Below are positions 9,890-20,100 of a stretch of 64,000 nt of DNA, piece after piece. This DNA comes from Bacteroidota bacterium (GTDB taxonomy: Bacteria; Bacteroidota; Bacteroidia; UKL13-3): positions 1 to 64,000 of the forward strand of contig CANNQU010000003.1 in NCBI GenBank assembly GCA_947507965.1, read 5' to 3'. Under the pieces are notes generated by a model, which was not told the origin of the DNA, did no database searches, and saw only the letters and a list, made by a program, of their open reading frames with translations. Position numbers and translations under genes: made by a program. Each line of letters begins with the position of its first letter. The first letter of the stretch is position 1.

Positions 9890-11989
9890 TTAATTTTCAA
9901 TAGTAATAGCTCCTTCTGTCAGCAAATCATAATATACGAGTTGCAATTGATTCGCTTCTTCTATGTATTTATTTTTTCTCCAGCGATTTAATGAGCCATC
10001 GAAAACAACCCTCTTGAAGTTGAAATGGTTTTGCAATTCTCTTAAACTAATCTTGCATTTTCTACAAATGACGAGGTCGTCGATCGTTACTTTTTCTATG
10101 GTATCGAAGGAGGCGTTTTCATCTGCAAAATAGATGGTTGTAGATGGTGTAATAAGATAATGTGGGGTAAGCATCAGTTGAGAAGATTGATAGTTGGCAA
10201 ACGTGTTTTCGATTTTAGCAGGTGCTACACCATAGCGATTCCAAAGTCCTTTAAAATGGGTTCTAAAATTTGCTGAATTTCCGGATATGGTGCTATCACA
10301 AAATAAGTAGTTGTTTTTTCGATCAATAATATTGATGGATAAGGAGCCAACGATGGAGTTCAACACAACGACCTGTTGAATGCCATGTTGGTATTTTTTT
10401 ATACCGATATTAACGAATAAAATAAAAAGCAAGACCATCGCTGCTTTTAGATATAATTTTTGGGCATTGACAAAATATACAGAAGCACTTATCATGATTA
10501 GATATAGAATCGTTGTCTCCATTTGGTTTAAATAGAGATGTTCGGTTACGGCAAAAGGCAGGGCTTGAATTTTAAAGATGATGGCATCTGCAAAAGCAAT
10601 GAGCTGCGTAATACCATAACCCAATACCGCCGCCGCAGCGGTGATTTTGGAGATTACAATAAGTAGAATACCGGCATACATTATTAAGGTGGTAGTGGGA
10701 ATAATGAGGAGGTTTGACAGTATAAAAAAATTGGGAAACTGATTAAAATAATACAAACTGATGGGTACGGTGGCGATCTGTGCCGCTACCGATACCGTGA
10801 TTAGGGTCCAAATTTCTTTTCCAAGCCATGATTTAAATAGTAAAACAGGAGCAATCTTTGGCTGAAAATATACGATACCGATAACGGCAAGATAGGATAA
10901 CTGAAATCCCGCATCAAACAAATAATACGGATCATAACACAATAGAAAACAAGCCGAGGTAAAGAGATTATTGTAAATGCTGATATCGTCGCGGAGCAGT
11001 TTGCCGAGTATAATAATAGTAAACATTACCGAAGCGCGTATAATGGATGGTGCCATGCCACTTAGTAAGGAATAAAACCAAATAAGAATCAAGGTGAAAA
11101 ATGCACTTAGCCATGCGCCATATTTCTTTTTTTGTAACGGTTTAAATAAAAAACTCACTACGAAATATAGAATGGCCACATGCATACCCGAAACAGCGAG
11201 TACGTGCAATGTTCCGGTACGAGCAAAGGCATCCACCACGTCGTTATCCAATTCGTCTTTAAATCCAAAAAGCAATGCCCCGGCAACACCACGCTCTGTT
11301 TTTTGATCGATATTTTTATTGAGGATATCGAGTAATAAATCTCTGATACGATAAACAAACCGCAATAATTCTGTTTCTTTTCCTTCCTTAAGAAGGGTAT
11401 AATCTTCGGCTTTTAAAAATGCTTGCTGATGAATATTTTGATACGCAAGGAAACGTTTAAAGCTAAATTCTCCGGGGTTTTTGGGTGCTGAAACCTCTTT
11501 TTCAATGCACGATACAAGGATCTCATCTCCACAATAGAGAGGTGCTTTGAAATCCATTCCATAAGAAAAATATATTAGCAATCGCCCTTGGGTAGCATAC
11601 GTTTCATGGCCATTGAATACGCCGGTAACCTCTCCAATGGTTTTGTACGTTTTTCGTTTATGTGCTAATGGTTCTTTAAGTTTTACAATCAAATATTTTT
11701 TATTGGGTATATTCTCAAAGTAGGCATCGTATTTTGTTTCATTGTTGATGGAGGTAAGTGCCAACCCAAAGGCCAGCCAGAAAAGTTGAAGTGAGCCAGC
11801 GAAGTGATAACGAAATTTGTATTTTGAGCGGAGTAGGGCAGCATAGGAAAAAGTGAGTATAAGTAAGCTAAAAACGGCAAGCAGTATGAAACTCAGCGTG
11901 GGAGAAAAGTGAAAATGATCTTGTAAGGTTATACCCAAAATAAATGGGATAACATAACGCATAAACGGAAACCGTGCGAATGGATTCAT
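9890..11989 (-). CDS. comEC: ComEC/Rec2 family competence protein
   Basis: FARTGTLHVLAVSGMHVAILY, ALLFGFKDELD, APSIIRASVM, multiple TM segments, N-terminal DUF4131-like region. Confidence 0.92.
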   Translation of the reverse strand: MNPFARFPFMRYVIPFILGITLQDHFHFSPTLSFILLAVFSLLILTFSYAALLRSKYKFRYHFAGSLQLFWLAFGLALTSINNETKYDAYFENIPNKKYLIVKLKEPLAHKRKTYKTIGEVTGVFNGHETYATQGRLLIYFSYGMDFKAPLYCGDEILVSCIEKEVSAPKNPGEFSFKRFLAYQNIHQQAFLKAEDYTLLKEGKETELLRFVYRIRDLLLDILNKNIDQKTERGVAGALLFGFKDELDNDVVDAFARTGTLHVLAVSGMHVAILYFVVSFLFKPLQKKKYGAWLSAFFTLILIWFYSLLSGMAPSIIRASVMFTIIILGKLLRDDISIYNNLFTSACFLLCYDPYYLFDAGFQLSYLAVIGIVYFQPKIAPVLLFKSWLGKEIWTLITVSVAAQIATVPISLYYFNQFPNFFILSNLLIIPTTTLIMYAGILLIVISKITAAAAVLGYGITQLIAFADAIIFKIQALPFAVTEHLYLNQMETTILYLIMISASVYFVNAQKLYLKAAMVLLFILFVNIGIKKYQHGIQQVVVLNSIVGSLSINIIDRKNNYLFCDSTISGNSANFRTHFKGLWNRYGVAPAKIENTFANYQSSQLMLTPHYLITPSTTIYFADENASFDTIEKVTIDDLVICRKCKISLRELQNHFNFKRVVFDGSLNRWRKNKYIEEANQLQLVYYDLLTEGAITIEN

Positions 11990-12050
11990 TACTGTTATTA
12001 ACTTAAGATTTTATTTTACGACGATTCAAATATAGAAAAAACAGGATAAT

Positions 12051-12086
12051 AAAAAAAGGCAACTGATTGCTCTATTGCCTTTTTAT
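12051..12086 (-). terminator. Intrinsic terminator downstream of the OmpA/PD40 gene
   Basis: AAAAAAAGGCAA...TTGCCTTTTTATT inverted repeat. Confidence 0.75.
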
Positions 12087-12103
12087 TATGATGCTATTAC
12101 TAA

Positions 12104-14359
12104 TTACTGCCTTGGCTTAGGAGGTGCACCATCGGTTGGAAGGGGTGTCGGTTTTCCACTACGAGGGCGTTCTGCCGGACTTCCGGGTGTTGCTCCAGGA
12201 GTAGTGGTACGAGGTGTTTCTTGAACAGGAGCAGGCACTGGAACCGGAACAGGAGCCGGTTCATTATGAATCGAATCAGGCACTCGAGGTGCATCAGGCA
12301 TACGATCTTTATTGTTTTTTCTGAATTTTAAAAGCAATTCTTTACATGGTTCACAGGAGTCCACATTGGTGCATTCGAAATCTAATTTCATGCCTTTAAC
12401 CCATTCGGTGGTTATTATTCGTGTTGTCGTTCTTCTGTTTTTCTGATGCATCTCGTCGCTACAGCCTTTAGCATAATTGCCGGGCTCACACTCGCAATCA
12501 TTGGTTAAGCGATATTCACCGTAGCCTCTTGCGATTAATCGCTCGTTGTCGATACCATGGCGAACCATATAATTTACGGCACTATCTGCTCTGCGCTGAC
12601 TTAAGTCGCAATTATAATCCATTCGGGCACGGCAGTCGGTATGTGATCCTAATTCTAGCGCTACCTCTGGGTATTTATTCAGTACTTTTATAACCGAGTC
12701 AAGCGTGAGTGCGGCATCGGGGCGAATGGTTGCACTATCTAAGTCGTAGTAAATATCCAAAACGATAGGTTCAACAGGCTGACGTTCTAAGTATAAGTCA
12801 ACTACAAAATCTTTTGATTCTTCAAGCCCTTTGGTTGAAACGGATTCGTTACGACTATCGAAATAACGCTTCTTCTTACCATAGAAAAAATAGTCGGTAT
12901 TGCCTTTGATAATTTGTTTTACTGTTCCGGCATTATTGGTTATGAGTTTCACGATGGAAGTGTCGTAACTATTGGTGAGTGGTACGTCAACCATCGGAAG
13001 TATTTCACGGGTGTTTTTATCGAATGTCCTTACCGTTAACGTATAAATCAAAGGGGTCATGGTAAAGGAATAAATATCATCGTCTTTCAATGATGCCCGA
13101 TTACTTGTAAAGAATCCATTTTCTTTCGATTGGTCGCAAATAAAACCGAAATCATCACCTGAACTATTAATGGGTTGGCGCATGTTTTGAGCAGCACTCC
13201 AACTGGCGCCATCGCCTTTGCTCATGAAAATATCAAACCCACCGATTCCACAATGGCCTTTTGAGCCGAAATAGAGGGTGCCATCAGGGTGAATGAACGG
13301 ATACATCTCATCCTTGATGGTATTAACCGAAGGGCCTAAGTTAATAGGATTGCTCCATGTTTTACCTTTTTTTACATAATTACAAACCCAGATATCCTGT
13401 CCTCCAAGGCTGCCTTCCATATCGGAGGCAAAATATAATTTGCTTCCATCGGAACTGATACTTGGATGCCCCCAAACATGCACCGTATCATTGCAAAAAG
13501 ATAAGGGATTGTTATAGTCTATTTCCGTCCACCCTGCCGATTTTTTATCTAATTTATAAATCATGCAATTGATAGATTTCCCATCTTTTCCACCGCACTG
13601 GGTAACGTACATTACATTGCCTTTCGTGTCGAATGCTATGGTGCCTTCATTATAAGGGGTATATACATCGGCAACGGGGTTTGGCTTGCCTAAATTTTCG
13701 CTAGTATAAGGATTGGCTGCGCCTTTTATTTTCTTTTTATCTACCTTCGATAAATACAAGTCGTAAAAGCCTCCATGCCCATCCCATTCGTATCCTGACT
13801 TTCCATTTGCATTCGCCCTGTCGGAAGTAAAATACAAGCCTTCTTTACCATAAACAGGAGCTAAATCATTATCCTTGCTATTTAATTTTTTCTCATTTTG
13901 AACGATATAGCGAGTTTTTAAATCTTTCCATTTAAGTGCATCTTCACAGCCACTAATTTCGCAATCCGCCATTTCCGCCATTTTATCAGGGAAGCGTTTC
14001 TTAAAATCCTGAAGTGCAACAATCGCTTCCGGCCACATTTGATTGGCTTTTAACATTTTGCAGTACATCATTACCACTTCAGGCTCTGCCGTCTTTATCA
14101 TGGATGCTTTCTTATACCAAGTAAGTGCTTTTTTATACTGAGACGCATTCTTGTAACATTCGCCTACAATTTCTGCGTAGGCTAATTTCTCTTTTTTTGT
14201 GGTTTCCTTTTGTGCGTATAGGTAGGCGTATTGCTCTGCGGCAGTGTGGAATTGCTTTTTGTCTTTGCTGATGATTGCTTTTGTTAGCGTTGGCTTGCAC
14301 GTGCTTCCCATAAATAAAAATGGGATAATCGTCAAAATCCAAAATAATCTTTTTGTCAT
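12104..14359 (-). CDS. OmpA family protein with N-terminal TPR-like and PD40/WD40-like repeats (PorE-like architecture)
   Basis: Lipoprotein-like N-terminus (FMGSTC), TPR-like helices, LYFTSDR/LYFASDMEGSLGGQDIW/LYFGSKGHCGIGGFDIF PD40 repeats, C-terminal YYDLDSATIRPDAALTLDSV...LGSHTDCR...LSQRRADSAVNYM OmpA domain, Pro-rich tail. Confidence 0.88.
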   Translation of the reverse strand: MTKRLFWILTIIPFLFMGSTCKPTLTKAIISKDKKQFHTAAEQYAYLYAQKETTKKEKLAYAEIVGECYKNASQYKKALTWYKKASMIKTAEPEVVMMYCKMLKANQMWPEAIVALQDFKKRFPDKMAEMADCEISGCEDALKWKDLKTRYIVQNEKKLNSKDNDLAPVYGKEGLYFTSDRANANGKSGYEWDGHGGFYDLYLSKVDKKKIKGAANPYTSENLGKPNPVADVYTPYNEGTIAFDTKGNVMYVTQCGGKDGKSINCMIYKLDKKSAGWTEIDYNNPLSFCNDTVHVWGHPSISSDGSKLYFASDMEGSLGGQDIWVCNYVKKGKTWSNPINLGPSVNTIKDEMYPFIHPDGTLYFGSKGHCGIGGFDIFMSKGDGASWSAAQNMRQPINSSGDDFGFICDQSKENGFFTSNRASLKDDDIYSFTMTPLIYTLTVRTFDKNTREILPMVDVPLTNSYDTSIVKLITNNAGTVKQIIKGNTDYFFYGKKKRYFDSRNESVSTKGLEESKDFVVDLYLERQPVEPIVLDIYYDLDSATIRPDAALTLDSVIKVLNKYPEVALELGSHTDCRARMDYNCDLSQRRADSAVNYMVRHGIDNERLIARGYGEYRLTNDCECEPGNYAKGCSDEMHQKNRRTTTRIITTEWVKGMKLDFECTNVDSCEPCKELLLKFRKNNKDRMPDAPRVPDSIHNEPAPVPVPVPAPVQETPRTTTPGATPGSPAERPRSGKPTPLPTDGAPPKPRQ

Positions 14360-14603
14360 GTGTCCTGGTAATTTATATGCTAAATATCACTAAAATCCGA
14401 TTTCTGTGTAAACGGTGCAAAAGAAAGTTCCAAATAACGCCAAATTTACCCGAAAAGAAAAATTATACGTAAAGTAAATTAAAAAAAATCATTCTTGCCC
14501 AAAACAAGGAAAATATTAACCGTTGTGTTTGGCGAAGTAATTGACGCCTGAAATGCATTTGTTAATGAAATGAATTTTAAAATGGTACGAAAGGGGAGTG
14601 TGC

Positions 14604-15005
14604 CTATGGCGTTTTTGTGTCATTTGATTGTTCCTTGCCCGAAAAACGCTTGTATAATTGGCGGGCAATGGATTTGATACCTTCAGGATTCTTTGATACC
14701 ACACGGGTAATTCCAATTTCTAAAAGCGTCCCTAAAATATTCACCAAAGGATTTTTTGATTTACCAACGATTGCTTTTTTAGAGATAATACCCATCGTTA
14801 AGCCAATTGCTGAATCCACCAAATTGGTGGTTAAATTCGGTGATGAGACGAAATCTTTAGCCATGCTTTTAAATGAATTCAGAGGGTTTAAACTCGCTAT
14901 CGCACGATTGAATCGTTCTTTAACAGCGGCCTCCTGCTCTGCTTGTTTAATTTCAATTTTAAAAATCGCATCCTTCAATGCAATGGTAGAAGTTATCTTT
15001 TGCAT
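14604..15005 (-). CDS. Hypothetical protein of a YtxH/holin-X/small-protein cassette
   Basis: Start at MQKITSTIALKDAIFKIEIKQ (15005) preferred over the 15158 ORF start because that overlaps the next CDS; no family named. Confidence 0.65.
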   Translation of the reverse strand: MQKITSTIALKDAIFKIEIKQAEQEAAVKERFNRAIASLNPLNSFKSMAKDFVSSPNLTTNLVDSAIGLTMGIISKKAIVGKSKNPLVNILGTLLEIGITRVVSKNPEGIKSIARQLYKRFSGKEQSNDTKTP

Positions 15006-15010
15006 TCTGT

Positions 15011-15349
15011 TTAGTTTAGCGTCTGGGTAATGATTACGGTTGCAATTCGCCGTTTGATTCGTTTGGAAGTAAGTAGAAACAATACCAAAAGAAGCAGGTA
15101 AAAGATGGACACGATAAAAAATCCATAATAAGTATGGCCTGAAAGCTCTCCTAACCAAAAGGCGATACCGATATTCAGGAAAAGAAATAGCATCGATAAA
15201 ATCAGAATCAAGGCGAGGCGGATCGCTAACGTTGAAAACAGTTCGGAAATTTTCTCAATTGCTTTTAACTTCATTAATTCCACGCTGGTATTCAAGTAAG
15301 TCTTAACGTTCTCGAAAAGCAATTCAAAATGATTTTCTTTTTCTTCCAT
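15011..15349 (-). CDS. Phage holin superfamily III / holin-X-like membrane protein
   Basis: Two TM hairpin with amphipathic N-term (MKLKAIEKISELFSTLAIRLALILIL...IGIAFWLGELSG); typical neighbour of YtxH. Confidence 0.75.
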   Translation of the reverse strand: MEEKENHFELLFENVKTYLNTSVELMKLKAIEKISELFSTLAIRLALILILSMLFLFLNIGIAFWLGELSGHTYYGFFIVSIFYLLLLVLFLLTSKRIKRRIATVIITQTLN

Positions 15350-15391
15350 ATAAATTCGTTGTTAGAAAGTTGATATCCTAAATTTGGATCA

Positions 15392-15670
15392 TTATTTACG
15401 CATTGACTCCAAATCTTTAAGTGCTGCTTCTACATTCGATTTTAGGTCGGTTACAAGTTCATCTGCCTCCTTTTCTGCCCAATTTGTTTTACTCGTAATG
15501 GATGCAATCAATTGGTCAATTTTGTTGTTTAGATCGTCGGCGTATTCTTTTCCTTTTTTAGATATTTTTTCCCTCGTTGCCGATCCTTTGTCGGGTGCAA
15601 ATAATACCCCAAGTAGTGCTCCTACTGCAACACCTGCAAGTACGCCTAAAAGTAATTTATCTTTGCTCAT
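15392..15670 (-). CDS. YtxH domain-containing protein
   Basis: LLGVLAGVAVGALLGVLFAPDKGSATREKISKKGKEY. Confidence 0.92.
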   Translation of the reverse strand: MSKDKLLLGVLAGVAVGALLGVLFAPDKGSATREKISKKGKEYADDLNNKIDQLIASITSKTNWAEKEADELVTDLKSNVEAALKDLESMRK

Positions 15671-15818
15671 GGTATAGCTTTTTAATGCCAGTACAAAGGT
15701 ACAGATAACTTTTATGAAATTTTTATTCTAGTTTCTTTCAACGAAAGCGATTGATGTGGTATAGCATCAAAAGTTTAACTACCTAGCGTATTCCAATTTA
15801 AGGAATCGAAGCCCGCCG

Positions 15819-16232
15819 TTAAAAAATTTTATTGATACGTGAAGCGATGACTTCGAGCCAAGACTCTGATAACGGTTTGGAAATAAAATCACACACGGCG
15901 TCATAGGTTTTCGCTCGTTCGATATCATTGGAATCAATAGACGAGGTGAGCATATAAACGTTACACCTACTTAAAACCGACGATGGAAATTTACTGTATT
16001 CCTCTAAAAACTCCCAGCCATCGACTTCAGGCATATTGATATCGAGAAAAATGACATCAGGAAAGTTATCCGGTTCGGTGTCAATTATTTTGTTGAGATC
16101 GATAAGCGCTTTTCTAGCCTCTAAATAACATGTAACCGAAGCAGTAAAGTTTGAAATTTTAATAATCCGCTCATTGATCATATTTACAATAGAATCGTCG
16201 TCAATTAAAAAAACACGTTGAATAGCTTGCAT
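15819..16232 (-). CDS. Stand-alone response regulator receiver protein
   Basis: FLIDDDSIVN, DVIFLDINMPEVDGWEFL, MLTSS, ISKPL; no output domain. Confidence 0.92.
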   Translation of the reverse strand: MQAIQRVFLIDDDSIVNMINERIIKISNFTASVTCYLEARKALIDLNKIIDTEPDNFPDVIFLDINMPEVDGWEFLEEYSKFPSSVLSRCNVYMLTSSIDSNDIERAKTYDAVCDFISKPLSESWLEVIASRINKIF

Positions 16233-16385
16233 ATCTGATGGCCTAATGGACTTACTTTTTTAAACTAGGTACTAGTTATTGTTCAGATTTTGTAGGTGGC
16301 AAGATACATATTCTCTAAATATCAAAGATTAATATTTGTCCTATATTTGAACATAAATTATGGTGCTACTTAAAATTAAATATCA

Positions 16386-16994
16386 ATGATTGCAGTATTC
16401 ATCAAGGAACATCTTTCCAAAGACAAAAAATTAAAGCAAATTATTGATCGGGTTTTGCTTTCACCCCCCATACCGGGCAATGATTTATATTATAATTTAA
16501 TGCGTGCAATTACCGGTCAACAGCTATCGGTAAAGGCAGCCGCAACAATTTGGGAACGGGTTTTAAACCTTTTTCCACAACGATACCCGGAACTAAATTT
16601 AATCTTGGCAATGGATATCGAACAGCTACGTGGAGCAGGGCTTAGCTATCAAAAAGCAGGCTATTTGAAAAATATTGCTCAGTTTGGACTGGACGAAACC
16701 TTGGATTACAAAAAGTTAAAGAAAAAATCGGATCTTGAACTGATTGAATATTTAACGAAAATAAAGGGCGTTGGACGTTGGACGGTAGAGATGATATTAA
16801 TGTTTAGCCTGCTGCACGAAGATATCTTGCCACTGGATGATATCGGAATTCAAAACGCGATGAAAAGAACCTATAAACTCGAAACTACAGGAAAGCAGCT
16901 GAGAATAGATATTGAGAAAATTGCTCGGAAATGGCAACCTTACCGAACTTTTGCCTGTTTGTATTTGTGGCGCTCTTTAGAGAATATGCCTTAA
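16386..16994 (+). CDS. DNA-3-methyladenine glycosylase II-like (HhH-GPD)
   Basis: AITGQQLSVKAA, LTKIKGVGRWTVEMILMFSL, LPLDDIGIQNAM. Confidence 0.92.
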   Translation: MIAVFIKEHLSKDKKLKQIIDRVLLSPPIPGNDLYYNLMRAITGQQLSVKAAATIWERVLNLFPQRYPELNLILAMDIEQLRGAGLSYQKAGYLKNIAQFGLDETLDYKKLKKKSDLELIEYLTKIKGVGRWTVEMILMFSLLHEDILPLDDIGIQNAMKRTYKLETTGKQLRIDIEKIARKWQPYRTFACLYLWRSLENMP

Positions 16995-17138
16995 TAGGGT
17001 GAGTTCGTTGCCTTCGGGTGTGTCTGTTTCAAGCGATACAAGTATTTACGTCTATACCATTGGTTATTCAGAAGCGATTCTGGAATAAATGGGGTACAAT
17101 AGAGTAGATTCGCTTTTTTTTAGTAGGTTTGAAGACAT

Positions 17139-20100
17139 ATGAAACAATTGGCAATTTGCATTTTATCACTTCTCGGCCTCATCCATGAAATAAATGCACA
17201 AACAACCCTTTTGACGACTAGAAATTATAGTGAAAATTTAGTGAAGAGTGAAAAATTTAGCGCTCTTTTCAGGTCTAATGTTTTCGAAGATAGAAGCTAT
17301 CTTTATATTAAATTTTCTTCTCTCCCAAATGAGGAGGCCATGTTGTTAGCAAAGAAAAACGACATACGATTTTTAGAGTTTATTCCGACCACTGTTTATT
17401 TGCTCTCCATACCTAATACAAGTCAGTCATGGAACTATCTTACTGCGCATGGTGATAGCATTTGCAATATTGTTTTTGAAAACAGTAAATTTTCAGATCG
17501 TCTCATTAAAAAGTACCCGATATCCTCCAGCATTTCATCAGAAAAGGTGATTTTTTATGCTTATTGTCAGAATGACATTTCGGTTGAAAAGTTTGCGCAT
17601 CATGCTATGGAATGGGGCGAGGTGCTTGCTGTGAGTGAAACATTTCATCGAATAACAATGGCCATATCGTTGGATAAGCTCCTCCTGTTTAGTTCAAATC
17701 CAATGGTTAAAATAATCGACCTTGCACCCCCTACGCCAGTTACCTTTAATGTTCCAGGTAAAACAACACATAGAAGCAGTAATATTGGGAGTCTTTTTGG
17801 TCGAAACTTGCAAGGCGATAGCGTAGTCCTTGGCGAATGGGATGGAGAGGGTGTGGGCACTCATGTTGACATCGATACACCCCGCATAAAGCGTATGAGC
17901 CCATACGTAAATAATAGTAATGGAGCCCATGCTACACATGTTTGTGGAACTATGGCAGGTGCCGGATTAATAAATCCCTATGCTTTAGGAATGGCTCCGA
18001 AAGCGAAGGTATTTAGTTGGAATTTTTACGGTGATATAACGGGTCAAATGGACAGTGGGGTTCGATTCCAGAACGTGCTTATTACTCAAAATAGCTATGG
18101 CTATGGCGATCCTGACGACCCATGCCCAAACCGTGGCGTTTATGATGATGTTAGTCATGAATTAGATCTTTTGGTACGTATTCACCCGGAGTTAATTCAT
18201 GTTTTTGCTGCAGGAAATTCACAGTCTCTCTGTGGCTTAGGAGGCTTTCGTACGGTGTTTAGTGGTTTTCAGTCGGCGAAAAATATCATCAGTGTCGGAG
18301 CACTCAACGATCAGGATGCCATGAGCTCTTTCAGTAGTTGGGGGCCGGTACGTGATGGACGATTAAAACCGGAAGTCTGCGCGGTTGGTGTGAATGTTTA
18401 TTCCACTCAAAATTCAAATCTCTATGCAGGAGGCTGGAATGGCACGTCTATGGCTTGCCCAGGCACCAGTGGAACAATAGCGCAACTGGTGCAACGGTAT
18501 CATCAACTCCATTCCGGGGTACATCCTCAGGCGTCATTAATACGTGTGATTTTAGCCAACACAGCCGACGATATCTTAAATGCAGGGCCCGATTTTAAAT
18601 CAGGCTTCGGACGAATTAATGCCCTTACTGCTGTAAAAGCAATGGAACAATCAAGGTATAAAATGGACAGTGTTTCTCAAGGCACATTTAAGATGGATAG
18701 TATCTTCGTTCCTTTCGGACTGCATCAACTAAAGATTGCTTTAGCGTGGAGTGATAAAGAAGCGGCTATCCTTGCTACGAAAGCCTTAGTAAATAATTTG
18801 GATTTGTACCTTGTTACTCCCCTTAACGATACCGTGCGTCCTTGGATTTTAGATACCCTCAACAGAAACAGTTTGGCCGTAAGAGGTATCGATTTAATGA
18901 ATAACCTGGAGCAGATAACGATTAATGCACCGGATCAGGGATACTATAAAATCTATGTACAAGGAACCAGTATCCCTTTTGGACCTCAAACGTACGCTTA
19001 TACTTACGAACCGGTTGCTAAAGCAATTACCATGATCTTTCCCAATGGGGGTGAGTTATTAATTCCAGCGAAATCATATACCCTAAAGTGGGATGCTAAT
19101 GGGGTTGGAAGCACGTGTAATCTTGAGTATAGTTTAAATAATGGATCGAGCTGGACGTCCATTGTTTCCGGAATTTCTGTTGCCTTAAAAAACTACAATT
19201 GGGGAGTACCCGCCACCAACACAAGTTTAGCTCGTATTCGAATTACGGCCGGCAGCTACTCCGATGTAACGGATTCCACTTTTTCCATTTTAGCCGTTGT
19301 TGATTCTATTAAAGGTGTTGTCTGCGATCGACAAGTAACGTTAAAGTGGAAAAAAATTGGCGGTGCAACTCAATATGAAGTAATGATGTTGAAAAATGGA
19401 AGCATGCAATCCGTAGGGGCAACCATCGATACTTTTTTCACGGTGCAAAATTTAGTAAACAACGTAAAATATTGGTTATCTGTTCGTTCAAAATTCAATA
19501 ATGCCTTTGGTGAAAGAGCGATTGCGGTTGCTTTTACGCCTGGCATTTCGCCGGTGCCCCCTTCGGTAACACGGCAGCCCGTCGTGCCACCTGTATGCAG
19601 CGGCACATTGGTTACTTTGAAGGCAAAAGCGAGTGGTACGCCAACCATCATACAACAATGGCAGGTAAGCATCGACACAGGGAAAACATTTATTAATATT
19701 CCTCTGGCTACCGATACCGTCTTTTCTTTTGTAGCCTATACCGCAATGAATAACTATAAATTTCGATCTTATTTTTACAATAGTTGCCAAAATTTTCAAT
19801 ATACCGATACCGTGACCTTGCATGTAGATACGACCCTAAGCTTCACACAACAACCATTGGATCTCATCGCTTGTGCTGGAACGAATGCGCAGTTTCAGGC
19901 ATTTGCTCCTTCTAATTCTATACCGTTATATCAGTGGCAATATGATGATGGTTTAAATGGCTGGCTCGATCTTTTGGGCGATTCAACGCCGACCCTCAGG
20001 CTGTATACTATATCCTATTCGAGCAATGGCTGGCGTTTCCGACTGAAAGCTTCGAATGCCTGCACCATGAACGTATATAGTAGCATCGCCACGTTAAAGG

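Noticed and set aside
14617-15030. 137-aa forward ORF
   Set aside because: Antisense of the 14604-15005 gene; mirror ORF without recognisable features.
15011-15349. Holin-like gene as evidence of a prophage
   Set aside because: Only a holin-X-type membrane protein next to YtxH; no phage structural, integrase or lysis genes nearby.
17124-17131. TAGGTTTG as promoter of the S8 protease
   Set aside because: Only 7 nt before the ATG and no spaced TTG element; likely chance in AT-rich DNA.
19370-19823. Two reverse ORFs (102 and 111 aa) inside the S8 protease gene
   Set aside because: Antisense shadows of a long coherent coding frame.
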